Source: Acholoe squamosa
Taxonomy: Eukaryota; Annelida; Polychaeta; Phyllodocida; Polynoidae
DNA length: 64,000 bases
Assembly: GCA_949317995.1 (NCBI GenBank)
Contig: OX439044.1
Span: forward strand, 30,638,733 to 30,702,732
Direction: 5' to 3'
Part shown: piece after piece, positions 1 to 13,710 of the stretch
How positions within the stretch are numbered: position 1 is the first letter of the stretch
How the letters are laid out: every line of letters begins with the position of its first letter
Translations under genes and position numbers: made by a program
The notes under the pieces: model-generated
Told to the model about the DNA's origin: nothing
Database searches by the model: none
What the model saw: the letters and a program-made list of their open reading frames with translations, nothing else

Positions 1-3000
1 AGGGGCAAGGGATTAATTTCACATGTGGAAAAAGAATCGAAAATATTGGCTTCGTCCTGCCGGAATTGTTCATTCTACTAGTGGGTGGCCCAGTATCTGG
101 TAACAAAAACGATAACCGGGTAAATAGCTTTTCGACACATTTCTGTTAAATCATCAAAATTTAACTAAAAATGTCCCACTTCTTGTAAGGACGGCTCACA
201 ACAACCCCCTATTTTCCACCCTTGTGAACTCCTCATTACAGCACAGAATCTTTACCACACCGGTTCTATACGATATGTAACTAATATAGATATATATCAT
301 CGTTACTTTGGGGGTATTCTGACAGGTTATTTATACCCATACCAGCTGCCCAGAAACTTCCCAGTTTCTTATATTCATTCCATCCTCATAAGACCCAAAA
401 GCAGCCCTGAGCCACCATTGGCCAGCTGCGTTGGTGAGCCTTACATACTTCCAGGCCTTAAACCTTTAGGGACGAATGATACTTGAATTGTTCAGCTTTA
501 TCTTGAATTGTTGTCATGATGTATGCACGGCCAGTGAGTTACCTGCAATACACCTGTGGTTCATGCTGAATCCTTAGGAGTGTATCAGTAGCGCATGTAT
601 ACACCCTTGGGCCCTTCTCCTCCATCATTATCTGGACAAATTGAGTGATAAGAAATTTTGGACTATAGAGTCGGGCTACCATATGCTCCAGCAAAGGCGG
701 GCCCTTCTTAGTAGGTGGCTGATATATGACAGATTTCTATGGAATAGGAAGGGATATTCCATCATTCTGTATTGCGCTATACGTGTATAATATGTGAACA
801 TAAGGAGGTTTAGCAACGACCACAGACAGACCTAATCAACCATGAAACTGGCAGTGGAAGCCTAGAATCTGCTCCAACACTAGGACTAGGTGCACTTTTA
901 TCACCTACATCTTGATTAAAATACGATATAGATATATACTTGATACAGTGTGTAGTTAAGGTCTATATCTTTCCATCAATGAAAGGGAAAAATAACTGTT
1001 GTATGGAGGGTTAAGCCATATGAATATGATACGTCAGAGGATGTGTGAAGGGCCATTTTCACGTTATAAACATACGTATACTCCCTACGTACACATGGGA
1101 GAGGAGCCGAGTTGCTTAACCTCCCTAATCAACAGAAAACCACAACCTCAGCATATAATTATGATATTGCTCTGCTTAAACGCAGAATTTTGAATGATCG
1201 CTAGTCCCATAATTATAGGCCCCAGCGTAAAAAAGGTCGGGGAACTAAGCTTCAACACTAAATCAGATGTTGATGTAATAGTTCAACTTTTGTATAAGGG
1301 CCTGCAGGGCATTTCCCAACAATGCTAAATAACACAACTTAGAAATGCCACCCATGGGTAATTACACCAGATTAAGCTCCTATTCACCACGATAATTAAG
1401 GTATGACTTATGTGTATTTAAATATCGTATAATTGGACTGCATCAAATATCTCTCTATTATCTTGGCCGGCCTGTGGAACTCAATTGGATGTTTAGCCAA
1501 TCGACCATCCAATGAATTACTAACGTAACTAGTTTGTCTTGACTTTTTACAAAATATTGATAAGATTGTAATCAGGAAAGTCTTTGGCCTTTCCGATGGC
1601 CAGATACTTAATTTCAATCACAGGATATGTCTTTTAAAGTTGTGCAGCAGCATTAATTTGCATTTAGGTCCTCAATGATATGAGAGAAATATCCCAAATG
1701 ATCACCTGATCAGTTTGGCACCTGTCCCTGCCTTGGTGACCAAGGTCAGGGGCCGCAGTCACCTAAGCTAATCTAATAAATCTCCATGAGATTATGTATA
1801 CAGGAACCAGCAGATAGCAAGTTAATCAACAGGTGGGTGTTGGGCCAGATGGTACGTGTAGAATAATCCTACTATTTTGACAGATCTGCTTCCCACATTG
1901 TAGCCCTTTTCAGCGTCGGTAGGGGGCAGTGTCTCCACTACCAGAAGAGTCAATCACTACATACGTCATTGATGAGATGATATGGACTATTGATATGAAA
2001 CCCGGTATGAATTAGGCCACATATTTATTCTACTCAAGTGTTTTGGCTGCTATATTAGGACTGCCTGAGTTGATAGTAGACACTACCTTAACATTAGATT
2101 ACAAAATCAGCCTTATCAGGCTTCCAACAGCAGGAGTCAATTCTGACAAATTGCCAGCCTTCTTGGGTGACGTTGATGGCCTCTTTGCCAATCGCACGCA
2201 CCTCCTCCACATGGCCAATACAATAAGCTTTATCACCTCCCTTGCCACTTGTGGCTTGTTTGCTCTTATTATCGTCCAGTTGACACATTCTCATTGAGTA
2301 GTGTGCTATGAGGCCGGAAAGAGGCTATGGGAAGGCTGATGAGAGGGGTGGCTGGCCGAGGTGGTCAATTACGGATAACTTGATCAATTTACATCATCAA
2401 CTTGGCCAATATTTGGTCCAAGTGGTGCTGGGCGTTTATTTAAGAGGGCTGGGAGTTTGGGAAGAGCCAATTCAACATTTGACTTGAACTGAATAGCAGT
2501 ACCTGTGACCAGCATTGACTTTTGTTTTATTATAGATCTACAGTGAAGTGTTCCCATCCTATCCTGCAAGGAATTACAAGTGGTCTACTGCAAATCAGCT
2601 ATAGTGGTATAATCAGAAACACCAAACCAGGCTCTGTGAAAGGTTAAGGTAAGCAGAGAATTCCCTATTTCAACATTTCTGTTGTTTTGGCCTACATAAA
2701 AGAGCATCAGTGTGACCATCCTTTTAAAGTAAGGCATGAACTCCAGGATGACCGCCTTTAAACAGAGCCCAGCACTGCCTTATCCCTCTTTTCTTGAAGA
2801 GAATGCCGGGGGAGAGTCAAGCTATTGTAGACTCTTGCCAGGCAATGTCTGACCCTGGAGGAAATGTCCAGCATTTTCCAGCACCTCTTCAAAATGAAGT
2901 CTTGTCGTACTCCCAGAAACTAAAAGCGCATCCTGACCTGAAAGGAAAAGTGTAGCTTTGTCAAACTCCCCTTTCATAAAGCTAAGCCAGAAAAGGTTGG

Positions 3001-3770
3001 ATCCAGGGATTCTTTTTAAATAGCAATATATCCGGGTCTTCAAATACAGTCAGACTGACACCTTTTTCTCAATGACCTATACTGTTAAGACATATCACTG
3101 AAAGGAATGATAGTTTCAGTGTCCAGTAAATTTGGAACATGCAAAGATGTCTTCTTTGTTTTTGAAAGAAGTATACTTTGAATATATAGAGCATCATTGC
3201 CGATCTATCTAATGGTGGTGTATGGATATCCATTAATATTACTCTAATTGACAGACACAATATGACACTTAAAACTGGCCTTTAGTTAAGTCTTAGCCGC
3301 AATATTTAGGGGATGGTCCCAACAAGGAGGAGGGGTATATTTCATGTGCCCTTTGTGATTAAAATGGGATACGGGTGCAACGTAGTAAGGGTTATAGGTC
3401 ATGGCTAAAGATCACATATCAGCAGCGAATCAGATTATAAAGGCCTCCATGCACTATGTTTATTTTGGCCTCATGGGAGGTACATAGATTATTTACCATT
3501 TTGCATCATGCATACTCTTAGAGAGCACCGAGTCTATCTCTGAAGAGAAAACGGCATCGACTTTGGAGGGGCGACATATTAAATCTTCAATTTCTTTTAG
3601 ATAGTCAGGAATAATTCTGCCAATAATATCTAAAAATTCAAAACTCAAATTGTTTGGATGTGGATCTCGAATATAGAGAAATCTAGTGATTGCATAAGTT
3701 CGTTTTTATAGATGGTGAGATATTCTTCACTGATGGAAATGGAATAAACTGTTATCTGCCCAGGTAGCAA
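1..3770. other. Intergenic, no gene recognised
   Basis: Only short open frames (under 90 codons) occur, on both strands. They lack convincing splice signals, codon bias or recognisable motifs. The sequence is AT-rich with no obvious tandem repeat. I see nothing that supports a gene here. Confidence 0.6.
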
Positions 3771-3774
3771 AGGT

Positions 3775-5620
3775 GGTGTGGCCCTACTGTGGCCCACACT
3801 TTATTTGGTGTGGCTTCCGATGTGGGCCTCAATGGGCTAACCGATGGGCTGCTGACAGTTTCTGTCCTCAGTGAGGTGCGTGGGCCACACTGGGCTAGCC
3901 AATATGGGCACAGATCAGTCTCAGAGTGGGTTTGGGTTCAACATGGGTTTTTGGTGTTGCTGAAAGTGGGCTGACCACTTTGATTAGGTGGCGCCATCTG
4001 GGATAGATATTATAGAAAATCTATTTTTTCCACATATTCTAAAATTTTGAGCCCTGAAAATGCTCTGCTAGCCTCCAGGTGCTACCCCCTCCCCTTGGCG
4101 TGCATAGTTGGAGGGAGACTAAACATACTGTATTACTATCATCATAATACAGTAGAACCATCAATTCAAACTTACTTTGCCGAGGCATGTCAACCAGACC
4201 TAGTCCAGTAACATGCTAGACTTCAAGCTCATAGTGCCTCCGCTGCTTGAATTTTATCTCACCTCGTGCCTTCCTTACAGCCGACACTCAAGGGTGAGAG
4301 GTCCCGCGGGTTGTATCCACACCGAAGTGAGATTACCCTTGTGGCGTTGTGCCCGGACCCTAGTCTAATGGGGAGGGGGGATGATGGTGACCGGATCGAT
4401 GGGAAGATAGAAAGCACGCCCCTACACTTTTACCGAGGCAATGGTTCTTTAACATCCGTCACTACATAGGCATAGTGAGAGATGGACAGGCCTGTTTTAA
4501 GTCATTTGTCTGCCATGACCGCAGAGAGACTTTCCAGCACAGCCTAGCCAGAGCAGGGAGGAACTCAACCGACACCTTACGGCGACGTTTGGAACCACCA
4601 CTGTGCCCCAGCCAGGCCGGGAAACGAACCCACGACCTTACGGCCTGTGAGCGGACGCGCTACTGACTGCGCCACGCCTCCCGGCTAGTGCCTCCCAATG
4701 GGTAGCATACTTCAATATAAAATGATTACCACAGGAATGGTGTAGTCACATTAAAAACTGCTGACATCACCTAACTTTGCACATTTCAAATGTATTTTGC
4801 CAGTAGATCCAAACTCTGAGAAAATTTGTGTACTGTTATGATTTATGTGGCCCACACAACTTGCTGAGGACAAAAACTGTCAGGAGCCCAACAGTCTTAG
4901 TTCAGTGTGGCCCTGACTGGAAACCCACTATTTGCCCAACCTAAAACCATCCCAATGGGTAGCATACTTCAATATAAAATGATTACCACAGGAATGGTGT
5001 AGTCACATTAAAAACTGCTGACATCACCTAACTTTGCACATTTCAAATGTATTTTGCCAGTAGATCCAAACTCTGAGAAAATTTGTGTACTGTTATGATT
5101 TATATGATTCATTAGCCTATTTCTGTTATATCATACTAAAGAAAATCAATACTGACATGGGAGGAAAGCTGTACATCAGACAAAGTGGGGTCATCTAGTG
5201 TCAAAGTTCAGAACTCCTAGCTCAGTATGCCTTGTGCAAACCCATCCTCAGCCCTGTCTGGGGAATTATCTTTGGAACTGATCTATGCCTGATTCGGGGT
5301 GCCCACCTTGAAACCAATCTGTGCCTAAAGTGTTTGCCCATTTTGAAGCTTTTCTGTGCCCAAATCAGTTAGCCTTATGTGGCCCACACAACTTGCTGAG
5401 GACAAAAACTGTCAGGAGCCCAACAGTCTTAGTTCAGTGTGGCCCTGACTGGAAACCCACCATTTGCCCAACCTAAAACCATGAATAGTATTCTGCCCAC
5501 TCTGAACCAGCTTATCTGAGCTAAAACTGAATTGGCCCTACACTGAAAACTTATAGCTGTAGAAACTAATCAGTGTAGATCACTTTAGGGTGCTCAGTTT
5601 GACGCCGTCTGGGGGGAGCA
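3775..5620. repeat. Composite interspersed-repeat cluster with internal duplications
   Basis: A module of about 105 bp containing ctgaggacaaaaactgtcag occurs at 4846-4950 and again at 5377-5482. It also appears in inverted orientation near 3852-3900 (ctgacagtttctgtcctcag). A second module of about 155 bp, beginning cccaatgggtagcatac, is repeated at 4694-4849 and 4951-5103. The result is an A-B-A'-B' order with an inverted B on the left and a SINE between the arms. This looks like a foldback or inverted-end element that was later rearranged. No coding sequence is seen. Confidence 0.7.
4250..4686 (-). mobile_element. tRNA-derived SINE
   Basis: On the - strand the element starts with a tRNA-like head at about 4682 (gggaggcgtggcgcagtcag, an A-box-like promoter). 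It continues to gggttcgtttcc, a B-box-like motif. A unique body and an A-rich tail near 4250 follow. The same body occurs at 14.85-15.30 kb with high similarity, which confirms a dispersed family. A and B boxes with this spacing are the internal RNA polymerase III promoter typical of tRNA-derived SINEs. The family name is not determined. Confidence 0.8.
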
Positions 5621-8600
5621 CCTTGTCATCATTTGGGTAATCATATGTGATTACAAAGGGTCATCATATTGATTACCTTTTACAATATAGCTTACATGCT
5701 CAGATTGATAGGTGTACAGCCAAATTGGGCATTTTGTCAGGTTTCAAATATGTTTATAATTACCCCCCCCCCTCCTGGTACTGGTAGGTCTTTATCCTTG
5801 ACCCTCCTAAGCATCATGATTGGTCATATAATATATATCAATATGTATAACAAGCAAGAATTGATTCCCCCAGTTGTTACTATAATTTCAGAGACAGGAG
5901 AGATGTCTATGTGTAAAAAATTGCTAAATCATTTAATGTCATTGGAATTTTTGCCATTTTTTCTTTCTTGAATCAATTGAGTCCCTATGAGATGGTTTTA
6001 TGATGACCTTTCATTTCACAGACATTTATTGTCTGGATTAATGCAACTATTGATTCATAGATTACCTTTAGATAGTTCCTATTCTGTTTTTTTGTATAGT
6101 GGAGGCCCCTAGTGGCAGAAGTATACATGTCATCAAAATGATGACTCTGTGCCATCACTTTGACGAGATAGGGTAATCATTTTTAAATGATGAACAAAAG
6201 TCATCTTCAATGATTACTTTTATATATGCATAAGTTTTCAGTGTAAGCGGCCTTGCTACATGGGTGGTTTGATAACAGAGTTAAAAGGCACTGTCAACGT
6301 CAAAGTTACCTTAATGTCAGGAACGCCCAAGAGCAGTTCTTCGAAGATAAGAATTCGATCTTCATGCTAGGAAATTGGAATTCCTTAAATAACCCAAAGG
6401 TCAATCCGATGGCCTGGGATTTGTTCTTACCTTTTAGCTTGGTTAGGAAATTGATTAAGCAGCCTTTGTGACAGGTGGACGATAAAAGTAATGCTACATG
6501 TACTATAAGTATTTTTTGGTATTATTGCAATCACTTTAGGCCACACAAGAGGTATCTTCCACAAGAAATACTCCTGGTGGGCCTTGCCAAAGTAAGGAAT
6601 TCACCTACTTTTCATTATAAAACGTGGTATCTAAATGTACCCTGTGGCACACAAGTTCGAGTTGTCTTTCCAAAAGCAACCTATATAAGTATCACAATGT
6701 ATAGACATCAGCTGGTGATAAACTGTCTCGGCAAGACATGAAGACATCTTGACTTTGCAATACTATATGGACGGTTTTGAAGCACTATAAGATTTCTAAC
6801 ATATCATGCACTGTTAAGCTGGTGCCTATATATACATACCCTCCAGCTTATAACTAACACCAAGGGAATGTCCTGAAGTGTGCTATCGCCGCCTTGAATA
6901 CTGGTCCTCCTATAAATATCAAATACATGTGTAACTAACGGTAGACCTACATTTCCAATTGCATAAATACTTTCTCCCAGAACCAGTGATGGAAGTAATT
7001 AGGATCCCTGGGTATCTCAAGAGAGAACCAGTTTTTCAAAATGATATTGGTGACCGCTCGACCTAATACCTTAGCATCATTCGCCCAATAATGATAGTGA
7101 CGCTTCTATGAACTAAAGTGAAACTAGTTCTGAGAGACAACATACATCGCTATCAGTCATATACCGTATATGCGTCTCGGAGAATAATCCTATAAAGAAC
7201 ACCTAAAAACTGTCTCTCTTCGAGAGGGACGTGTCAAAATAAAGCCTAGATAACAACTTCGTAAAAACACAGGAATGTGTGTAACGTCAGAGGCTGGCCA
7301 TCATCAGATGCAGCCATCATCTCATGTAGCTTAAAGCACACCATCTATTGTTTTTCCCCTTTATGGGCGACTACAGAAGTGCCTGACATAGATATGTGCA
7401 ATTATGTGACTAGAGAAAGAGACAAAATAATCTGCGGAAGATATGTCCTCCCCCTCTGATTTTCTACTCACTAGAGTAGCTGTATCGTGACATGTTGATG
7501 CCTAATGATTATAATTAAATGGAGAATTATTCATTATAATAGCCAAGGTTTAAGAGAGAAAGATTGCAGACATGAGTCAACCTATGTCATAGGAAGCTAA
7601 TACACAATACGTTAACCTTGCAGTAACAATAACACTTTGTTAAGGGTAAACAAACGCTTCCTTTTTGCTGATTTCGCGAATGTCGTCTGCATTGAACAAA
7701 GGCCGTGACCACAAACAGGATGGCGCGGACTCCCCGTCACCGCGCAGCTCTGACCTTTCAGGGGCCAGCATTCCCCAAAATGGTGGCATACCTGTGTTTT
7801 GTCAACAATCAAAAGTGCCCCACTTAGTGACAAATTCCTTCCACTAGAAAGTGGTAAAACGTTACAAAAGGTTGTTTCTTCTGGTAATCGTTCCCCGCGC
7901 TTTTGCAGGCCGTCAAAGTGAAATCGACAATTGTCGTCTGCGCGAACGTTCTATGTTGTGCCGCTTTGTTGACAAACAATTCAAACATCATTATTCAAAA
8001 TTGATAATGGTCAGAATTCAGGCACACCTACTTTACTGGATAATTGCTGAAAGTTTTTGAGCTATTACTTTAGGCCACCTCCCACACATTTTGGGACTTT
8101 CGCTCACTTCTTTTAATTAATGCCAAAAAGTCTGTGGCTTCCCTCAATTCCGGGATGGCACGTGCTTGTCGCAACGTCGTCTTTTTCCAGCAGTTTTTAA
8201 TTATTGCTCATATCTCGTTACTTCCAAATACGAAGTCTGAGGATTTGGAATTTTCTGATAGTTCTGAGTGCAAGTCATTTGACATTTCTATAAGGACAAA
8301 ATTGACATCGTCAAAATACTGTTCACAATGCCAATGATATTCTCCAGAGAATTCTGAGCACAGGAATTCAAAGAAAATAACCAACTCTGCAATGTTCAAA
8401 TACGACCTCGCCTGATGCATAATATACGACATAAATAAATAACATACTAGAAAGCAAGAAAAATAGAATGAAAAAAAGATAGAATTTAGTAAACTGAAAG
8501 GTGCACACTATATTGCATGTGAGGCAAGACAGGCATCTTTCAGGACTCATGGGATAGGTAGATGAGAGGAAAAAAGCCCCAATGGTGGGACAGGGACTCG

Positions 8601-9730
8601 ATTCATAAAGATTGGAGGGTTGGGGGTACTGAAACCCAACACCAGGTTTCGCAGGAGGCAATATGAAGCAGCCAATCCTCGCTCACAGATGTCGCTTCGG
8701 CGATAACACAATAAACAAGACCGGAAGTCAGTGACAAAGCTCACCAGAGGGCGTCCAAGTCACAGACATTATTTCGTGATAACGCGCATGCGCCACCGAC
8801 GTTTCCTTCCTTCTCTGCTTGTTATCTTTGGTCTTCCTTGTGGTCTACTACAGGCAATAACATTTGGAAACTTACATTACTTATTTGACGATCTGGCTAA
8901 AAATCAAACCACTAAACCTGGGAACCAATGCCAGCATCGCTTTACAAAAAAAAACAAAAAAAAAGAAAAAAGAAAACAACAACAACATTTTATTCCATTT
9001 CCATCAGTGAAGAATATCTCACCATCTCCGAGGAATTCTTCTTCCCTGTCTAGGGTTCAAGACGACCTCATTATTTCGCTGCCAGCCGAAATTGAAATTT
9101 GAGATAGCACCAAAGTCTTTTTCATCTTCAAATTGAAAGTAAAGTTGAGCACTATCGCTGCGTCTGATATTTAGAACACGCAGTGCGTTGGGAACAGATG
9201 TGTGTGAAAACAGGTCCTGGGTTCCCACACATTGTTGTAGGGTAACCGTTATAGCCCATATAGTTCTTACTTTTTTGACCTATTGGATTTTCGGCTTATC
9301 CACCAATGTTTTTTTTAAAGATCTTGTAGCAATAGCGTTCTACTTTTGATGTCCTATTCAGAACACCAGGGCATGCGTGACTGATGAATGCATCTTAGTT
9401 AATATTTTACTGAAATTACTTTTGATTGTATTAACCTTTTAACATAATGTGTAAGTATTCGGAGAGGAGATATACATACGTGCCATGCATTGAAAATACG
9501 TAGGCAGCCACATTATCAGTTCATTGCATGATTAGCTTTTTTATTTTTATATCCCCTATGATATATCACATGAGCAAGATGTCATGACCCTTTCTCTTGT
9601 GTGGTGAGTGGTTTATTATTGTTCTATTCATAAAACACAGACTACTTATTTTTTTGTAATCGTGATAACTGTGTCAAATTAAGAATATGAAAAATTTATT
9701 CTTAGCTGATTTATATCAGCAATTAACACA
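5621..9730. other. Intergenic, no gene recognised
   Basis: There is a C-tract at about 5763-5772 and an A-rich low-complexity stretch at about 8945-8990. The longest open frame here (8731-9102, +, 123 codons) is partly made of that A-rich stretch and shows no family motif. I see no supportable gene, RNA or clear transposon boundary. Confidence 0.55.
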
Positions 9731-9735
9731 ACTAT

Positions 9736-9776
9736 GAAATCTCTCTATCTATCTCTCTCTCTCTCTCTCTGTTTGT

Positions 9777-9846
<70 letters not shown>
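9736..9846. repeat. (CT)n microsatellite
   Basis: A CT dinucleotide run of about 110 bp, interrupted by a few other bases (a TCTATC start, a gtttgt interruption and a cctc slip). Confidence 0.97.
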
Positions 9847-9851
<5 letters not shown>

Positions 9852-10587
9852 TATAAATCATCATTCCCAAACCGATTTTCTTCTAAAAGAAAAAGCCACG
9901 TAGCCTGACATAATTCTTGGTGTACAATTAAAAGTTTACTTGCGGACCCTTATCCAATGAGAAAGACAAAAACCGACTGTCATTAGTCGACATATTAACG
10001 ACTGATAAACAAATTTTACACAATCTACTTTTTTTGCGACAATTAACATTAAAGGCAGTGTGACCTATGGCTCCTCCAGTAGCTTTTAAGTGTGTCCATG
10101 GTTGGCAGGTTACTACTTAAACTGCACAGTTAGGATCTTCCATCATACCTGTGGGAGACAAACTGGTCTGCCATACTTTGAACTTTTAGGGGCTGCCTAG
10201 TGCATACAATTAATGCACTATAGGCAGCCCTTAACCAGACATTTTTATACTTGGTGAAACAATGTAACCCTGATAGCTAACTCCCTAACATTGCATCCTT
10301 ACATGATGGGAACTCTATAAAGATTGGCACACTCCCAAAGGATTGGGTGAGTTCCTCATCACTCCTGCATTGGTCCCGCATCAGGTCATTCTCAGCTCAG
10401 AGGTCCTGCTGCCTTTTCTTTATACATGTAGCTTTAAAATGGTTTCTTCTTTTTCCTGCATTCTTTCATGTTGAATACAGATTTTAAAGTTGATCTGTCA
10501 CTCTCAGAGGGTTTAAAGGCAGAGGAACCCGCAATGGCCAGGTCAGGCATTGTTTGTGGGTACATGTGATACTCTGCTGTAGTCGTG

Positions 10588-10638
10588 AACCCTGATGTGG
10601 CCCATATATTATTATAATATATGGGCCACATCAGGGTT
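10588..10638. repeat. Near-perfect short hairpin
   Basis: The left arm is 24 bp (10588-10611, starting aaccctgatgtggccc) and its exact reverse complement lies at 10615-10638. Only 3 bp separate them. It could form a very stable cruciform or RNA stem. No neighbouring gene explains it. It may be a minimal inverted-repeat element. Confidence 0.85.
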
Positions 10639-11469
10639 TCTGATATATACCCTGGGTGGGAAATGTCAGTGAGACAAGGCCTTCCGCCCTCACTATTTCC
10701 TTCTTCCTTGATCGCACTGGAAGTCTGCTTCCGACCAGCTCCAAAGGCTTGTTTTGGAGCTACGCATTTATCATTCATTATCCCGACCTCCATCGATGGA
10801 GCTTGCCCTAGCAGATGTGGTAAATCATAAGAAGTAGTCAAGTGTCGAGTTACAATCGACTACCTTCATCAAGGTGTTTTACTGTGTACGTCTTCTAGTC
10901 TTGATCATGTGTTCTGGTTTAGTTTGGCAATGGCTATTTTAGTATTATTCTTTTAACGCCAGGCTGGCAGTTGATGTCAAGGCTTTATTGGTTTTTTGTG
11001 GGTTTTCTTATCATTTTTAATTGTGGTTCTGATGGTTTTATGCCTGGTGGTGGGTAGGACGATGTACTCTACTACTGATACGTGCCCCCCCCCCGCCCTC
11101 CCTACATACTGATAAGGATAGTTTTAGGTAGGTAGATGTAATACCCAATAAAAAAGGGTTTTTGCAGTCACTTCTTCTAAACTTTCTACCCTGATAGTTA
11201 CTATATCTCTAATTAGTTTTGTAACTCGCAGTGGAATCCCGTGGGGGCTACGCCTCCGCCTCGCAAAATGACATTTATCTGCCACTTCATACTAGCCTCG
11301 AGCAGTATCCAGCTCTGATACACAGACCAAATTGTGGCTACTCCACACAGACATCGGTCATAGCTAGAGGATAGAGTTGTGTTCATCAAGGGATCTGTTG
11401 TGGAAGACTCGCAATGGGTAAGCTTACGTTGGGTCAATGTTCGTTATTATGATGTAGACAAACATTTAG

Positions 11470-11900
11470 GCCATCAACAGTTGATGCAAGGTTGAAATGT
11501 GGTTGAATCAGAAAGTTGACTTAATAGAATCAAATCATCTCTGATTCGACATCTACATAATGATTTACATGTCAGTGAGTGCTGAGTAAATGCTTTATGT
11601 TGATTAATAATGGATGAATATGACAATGTGTCAACGTTGATGATCGGTAGTTGATTCAATGTTGACATATCAACAGTATATCAATAGTAAACATGTCTGT
11701 GTTGATTCAATAGTGATAAAATCAATGTTGGATTTGGATCATACTTTCAGTTTTGATATGTCTACCATTAATCAGATGTTGAAATGTGTGATGATTGACA
11801 AGATTGAAGTGGCATCATTGGAAAGATGTTGAAAGCGGGTTGATAAACATTATCAACACATATCAAACAGTTGTCAACGTTGATTCAACACTGAACTCTT
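11470..11900. repeat. Degenerate GTTGAT/ATCAAC-rich repeat
   Basis: Over about 430 bp the motifs gttgat, atcaac and tgttgattcaa recur many times in both orientations at irregular spacing. This resembles a decayed array of short palindromic units. No open frame of interest is present. Confidence 0.6.
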
Positions 11901-12759
11901 TGGCTAGTACCAGGTTCGGCAGGGCCCTATATATAGCCATACAATACTACAAAATGGAAAGCGAGATGCATCCTGGGAGAAACACACATTAACAAAATAT
12001 TGTTATTTATTCATTCGTTTCAATAGATTTTCTATGAAGCATCTGAGAAAAACGATTTTCTTGATATTCAAAATTATAACCTTTGTAGCCAGTTTGTTCC
12101 TTTGTCAACCCCTTTGTTTCAAAAGTCAATTTGTATTGGTTGAGAAAATGTTCGCCTATCTAGATCCTGTGATGCCAGTTGCGTCATCAATTTGCTGACA
12201 TTTGTGGCAGGGACTGAAGTGACATGGTCGTTTTGACAAAAGACTGTAAATTTCCGAGACCACAAACCAAGATGGCGACTGAAGGTCACCTTGAGATCTT
12301 AAATGATTACTTTTTGGTTGGATAGAAAACGTCTTCAATATGCTTATTATACTCTTCAAAATAATATTGCTGGATGTAGTTAGATGTTGTATTTTCACTA
12401 CCTTATGAATTCATGCACATATTGGTTTTGATTAAGAGCTATTCAATACGAATGTAATGTAATCGCATATAAGGCATATCCGGCCTTCAAGAATTGCTAT
12501 TCAATGCCATTTGAACAGCTGTGGTCATATTCATATCGGGAAGAAAATACATAAGACATGAATCAATGGATGAACATTATGTATTTCCATGTCTGTTCAT
12601 CGGTTTTGTCGACACACACAGGGGACAGGATTGGTGGTTTAATGATAGTTGGTTTAAGGTGAGTCACTCCCATGGACTAAGAGTAACTTAATCTTCACAA
12701 AATCTTCGCCACAGTTCCCAAATTTGATCCACTTTTTGATGTGGGTGTCCCGTGTAAGG

Positions 12760-13110
12760 GCTTTAGCTGGCAAAATCGACTGACATGGGTGTTTTACTCA
12801 ACAAAAGGTGCTTTAAAGCACAAAAGTCTTTATCTGAGAAAAGGCTTTAGCCCACAAAGGCCTTTACCTAACAAACCCAATACATAGTCACAGAATAGGT
12901 AATCTTTAGGTAATCTTTATTCTGTGACATAGTCCTTAGGTACCAAAGTAGGCTGGGAAATCGACAAGTCTTTAGCTAACAAACCCTGTGCAGAAGTTTT
13001 AAATACCAAACTAGGCTGGGAAATTGACCAGTCTTAGCTAACAAACCCCATATACCGTTTTAGGTAACAAACTAGGCTGGGAAATCGACCTCAGCCTAAG
13101 GCAGCCGCAG
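12760..13110. repeat. Degenerate tandem repeat of about 60-70 bp
   Basis: The phrases taccaaa-taggctgggaaatcgac and cagtctttagctaacaaaccc recur about three times between 12930 and 13100. Related fragments (tttagcccacaaaggc, ttacctaacaaaccc) lie just before. The copies differ by substitutions and small indels. Non-coding. Confidence 0.65.
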
Positions 13111-13710
13111 GCCTTTATGCCGGTATGCCATTGCTAGAAGACCCTTCTCCTCATGGACCCCCAATGAAGCTATACTGCTACTTCATGCCCTCATCACAAT
13201 ATGAACGTTCACAGGGAGAAAGGGAGACAGGAAAGATGAGGGAGGTTAGGGAAGCCCCCTGGCCTCAGTAATGTATATCCTCCAGGCTGTACACTGAAAT
13301 AGGTATTTAAAATATAAGTTACACCTGGTGTTTAGAGATAGCTTTCAGGCGATGATGAGGTAGGAGTTAGGGAAGCCTTGTCTGTATATGCAATTGAAAA
13401 CAAATTACCGCAGTGGAGATTATTCAAAGTACACATATGTGGCCCAACGGGGGAGAATGCACCTCCAGGGGGCAGTATATGGGTAAAATAGGAGTATTCC
13501 ACCAAAACCGATAGTATTGCCGGGCCGATTAGCATTTTTCCTCATCCGCGATGATCATCATGTATGAATCTGGGATGAAAATTGTCGGCCCGATTTGCCC
13601 ACAGGGTCAATCGGATGCCCTTTTCTGCCCACTTTCATCGCTCTTCCACCGGGGACAGGGTGACCAATGGATACCATCTGCGATAGAGGTGTTTTACTAT
13701 ATAATTTTTT

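Noticed and set aside
8731-9102. 123-codon + frame
   Set aside because: It contains an A-rich low-complexity lysine stretch and no recognisable domain or promoter.
10434-10841. 135-codon - frame as a gene
   Set aside because: It runs through the perfect hairpin at 10588-10638 and has a complementary open frame on the other strand. No motif.
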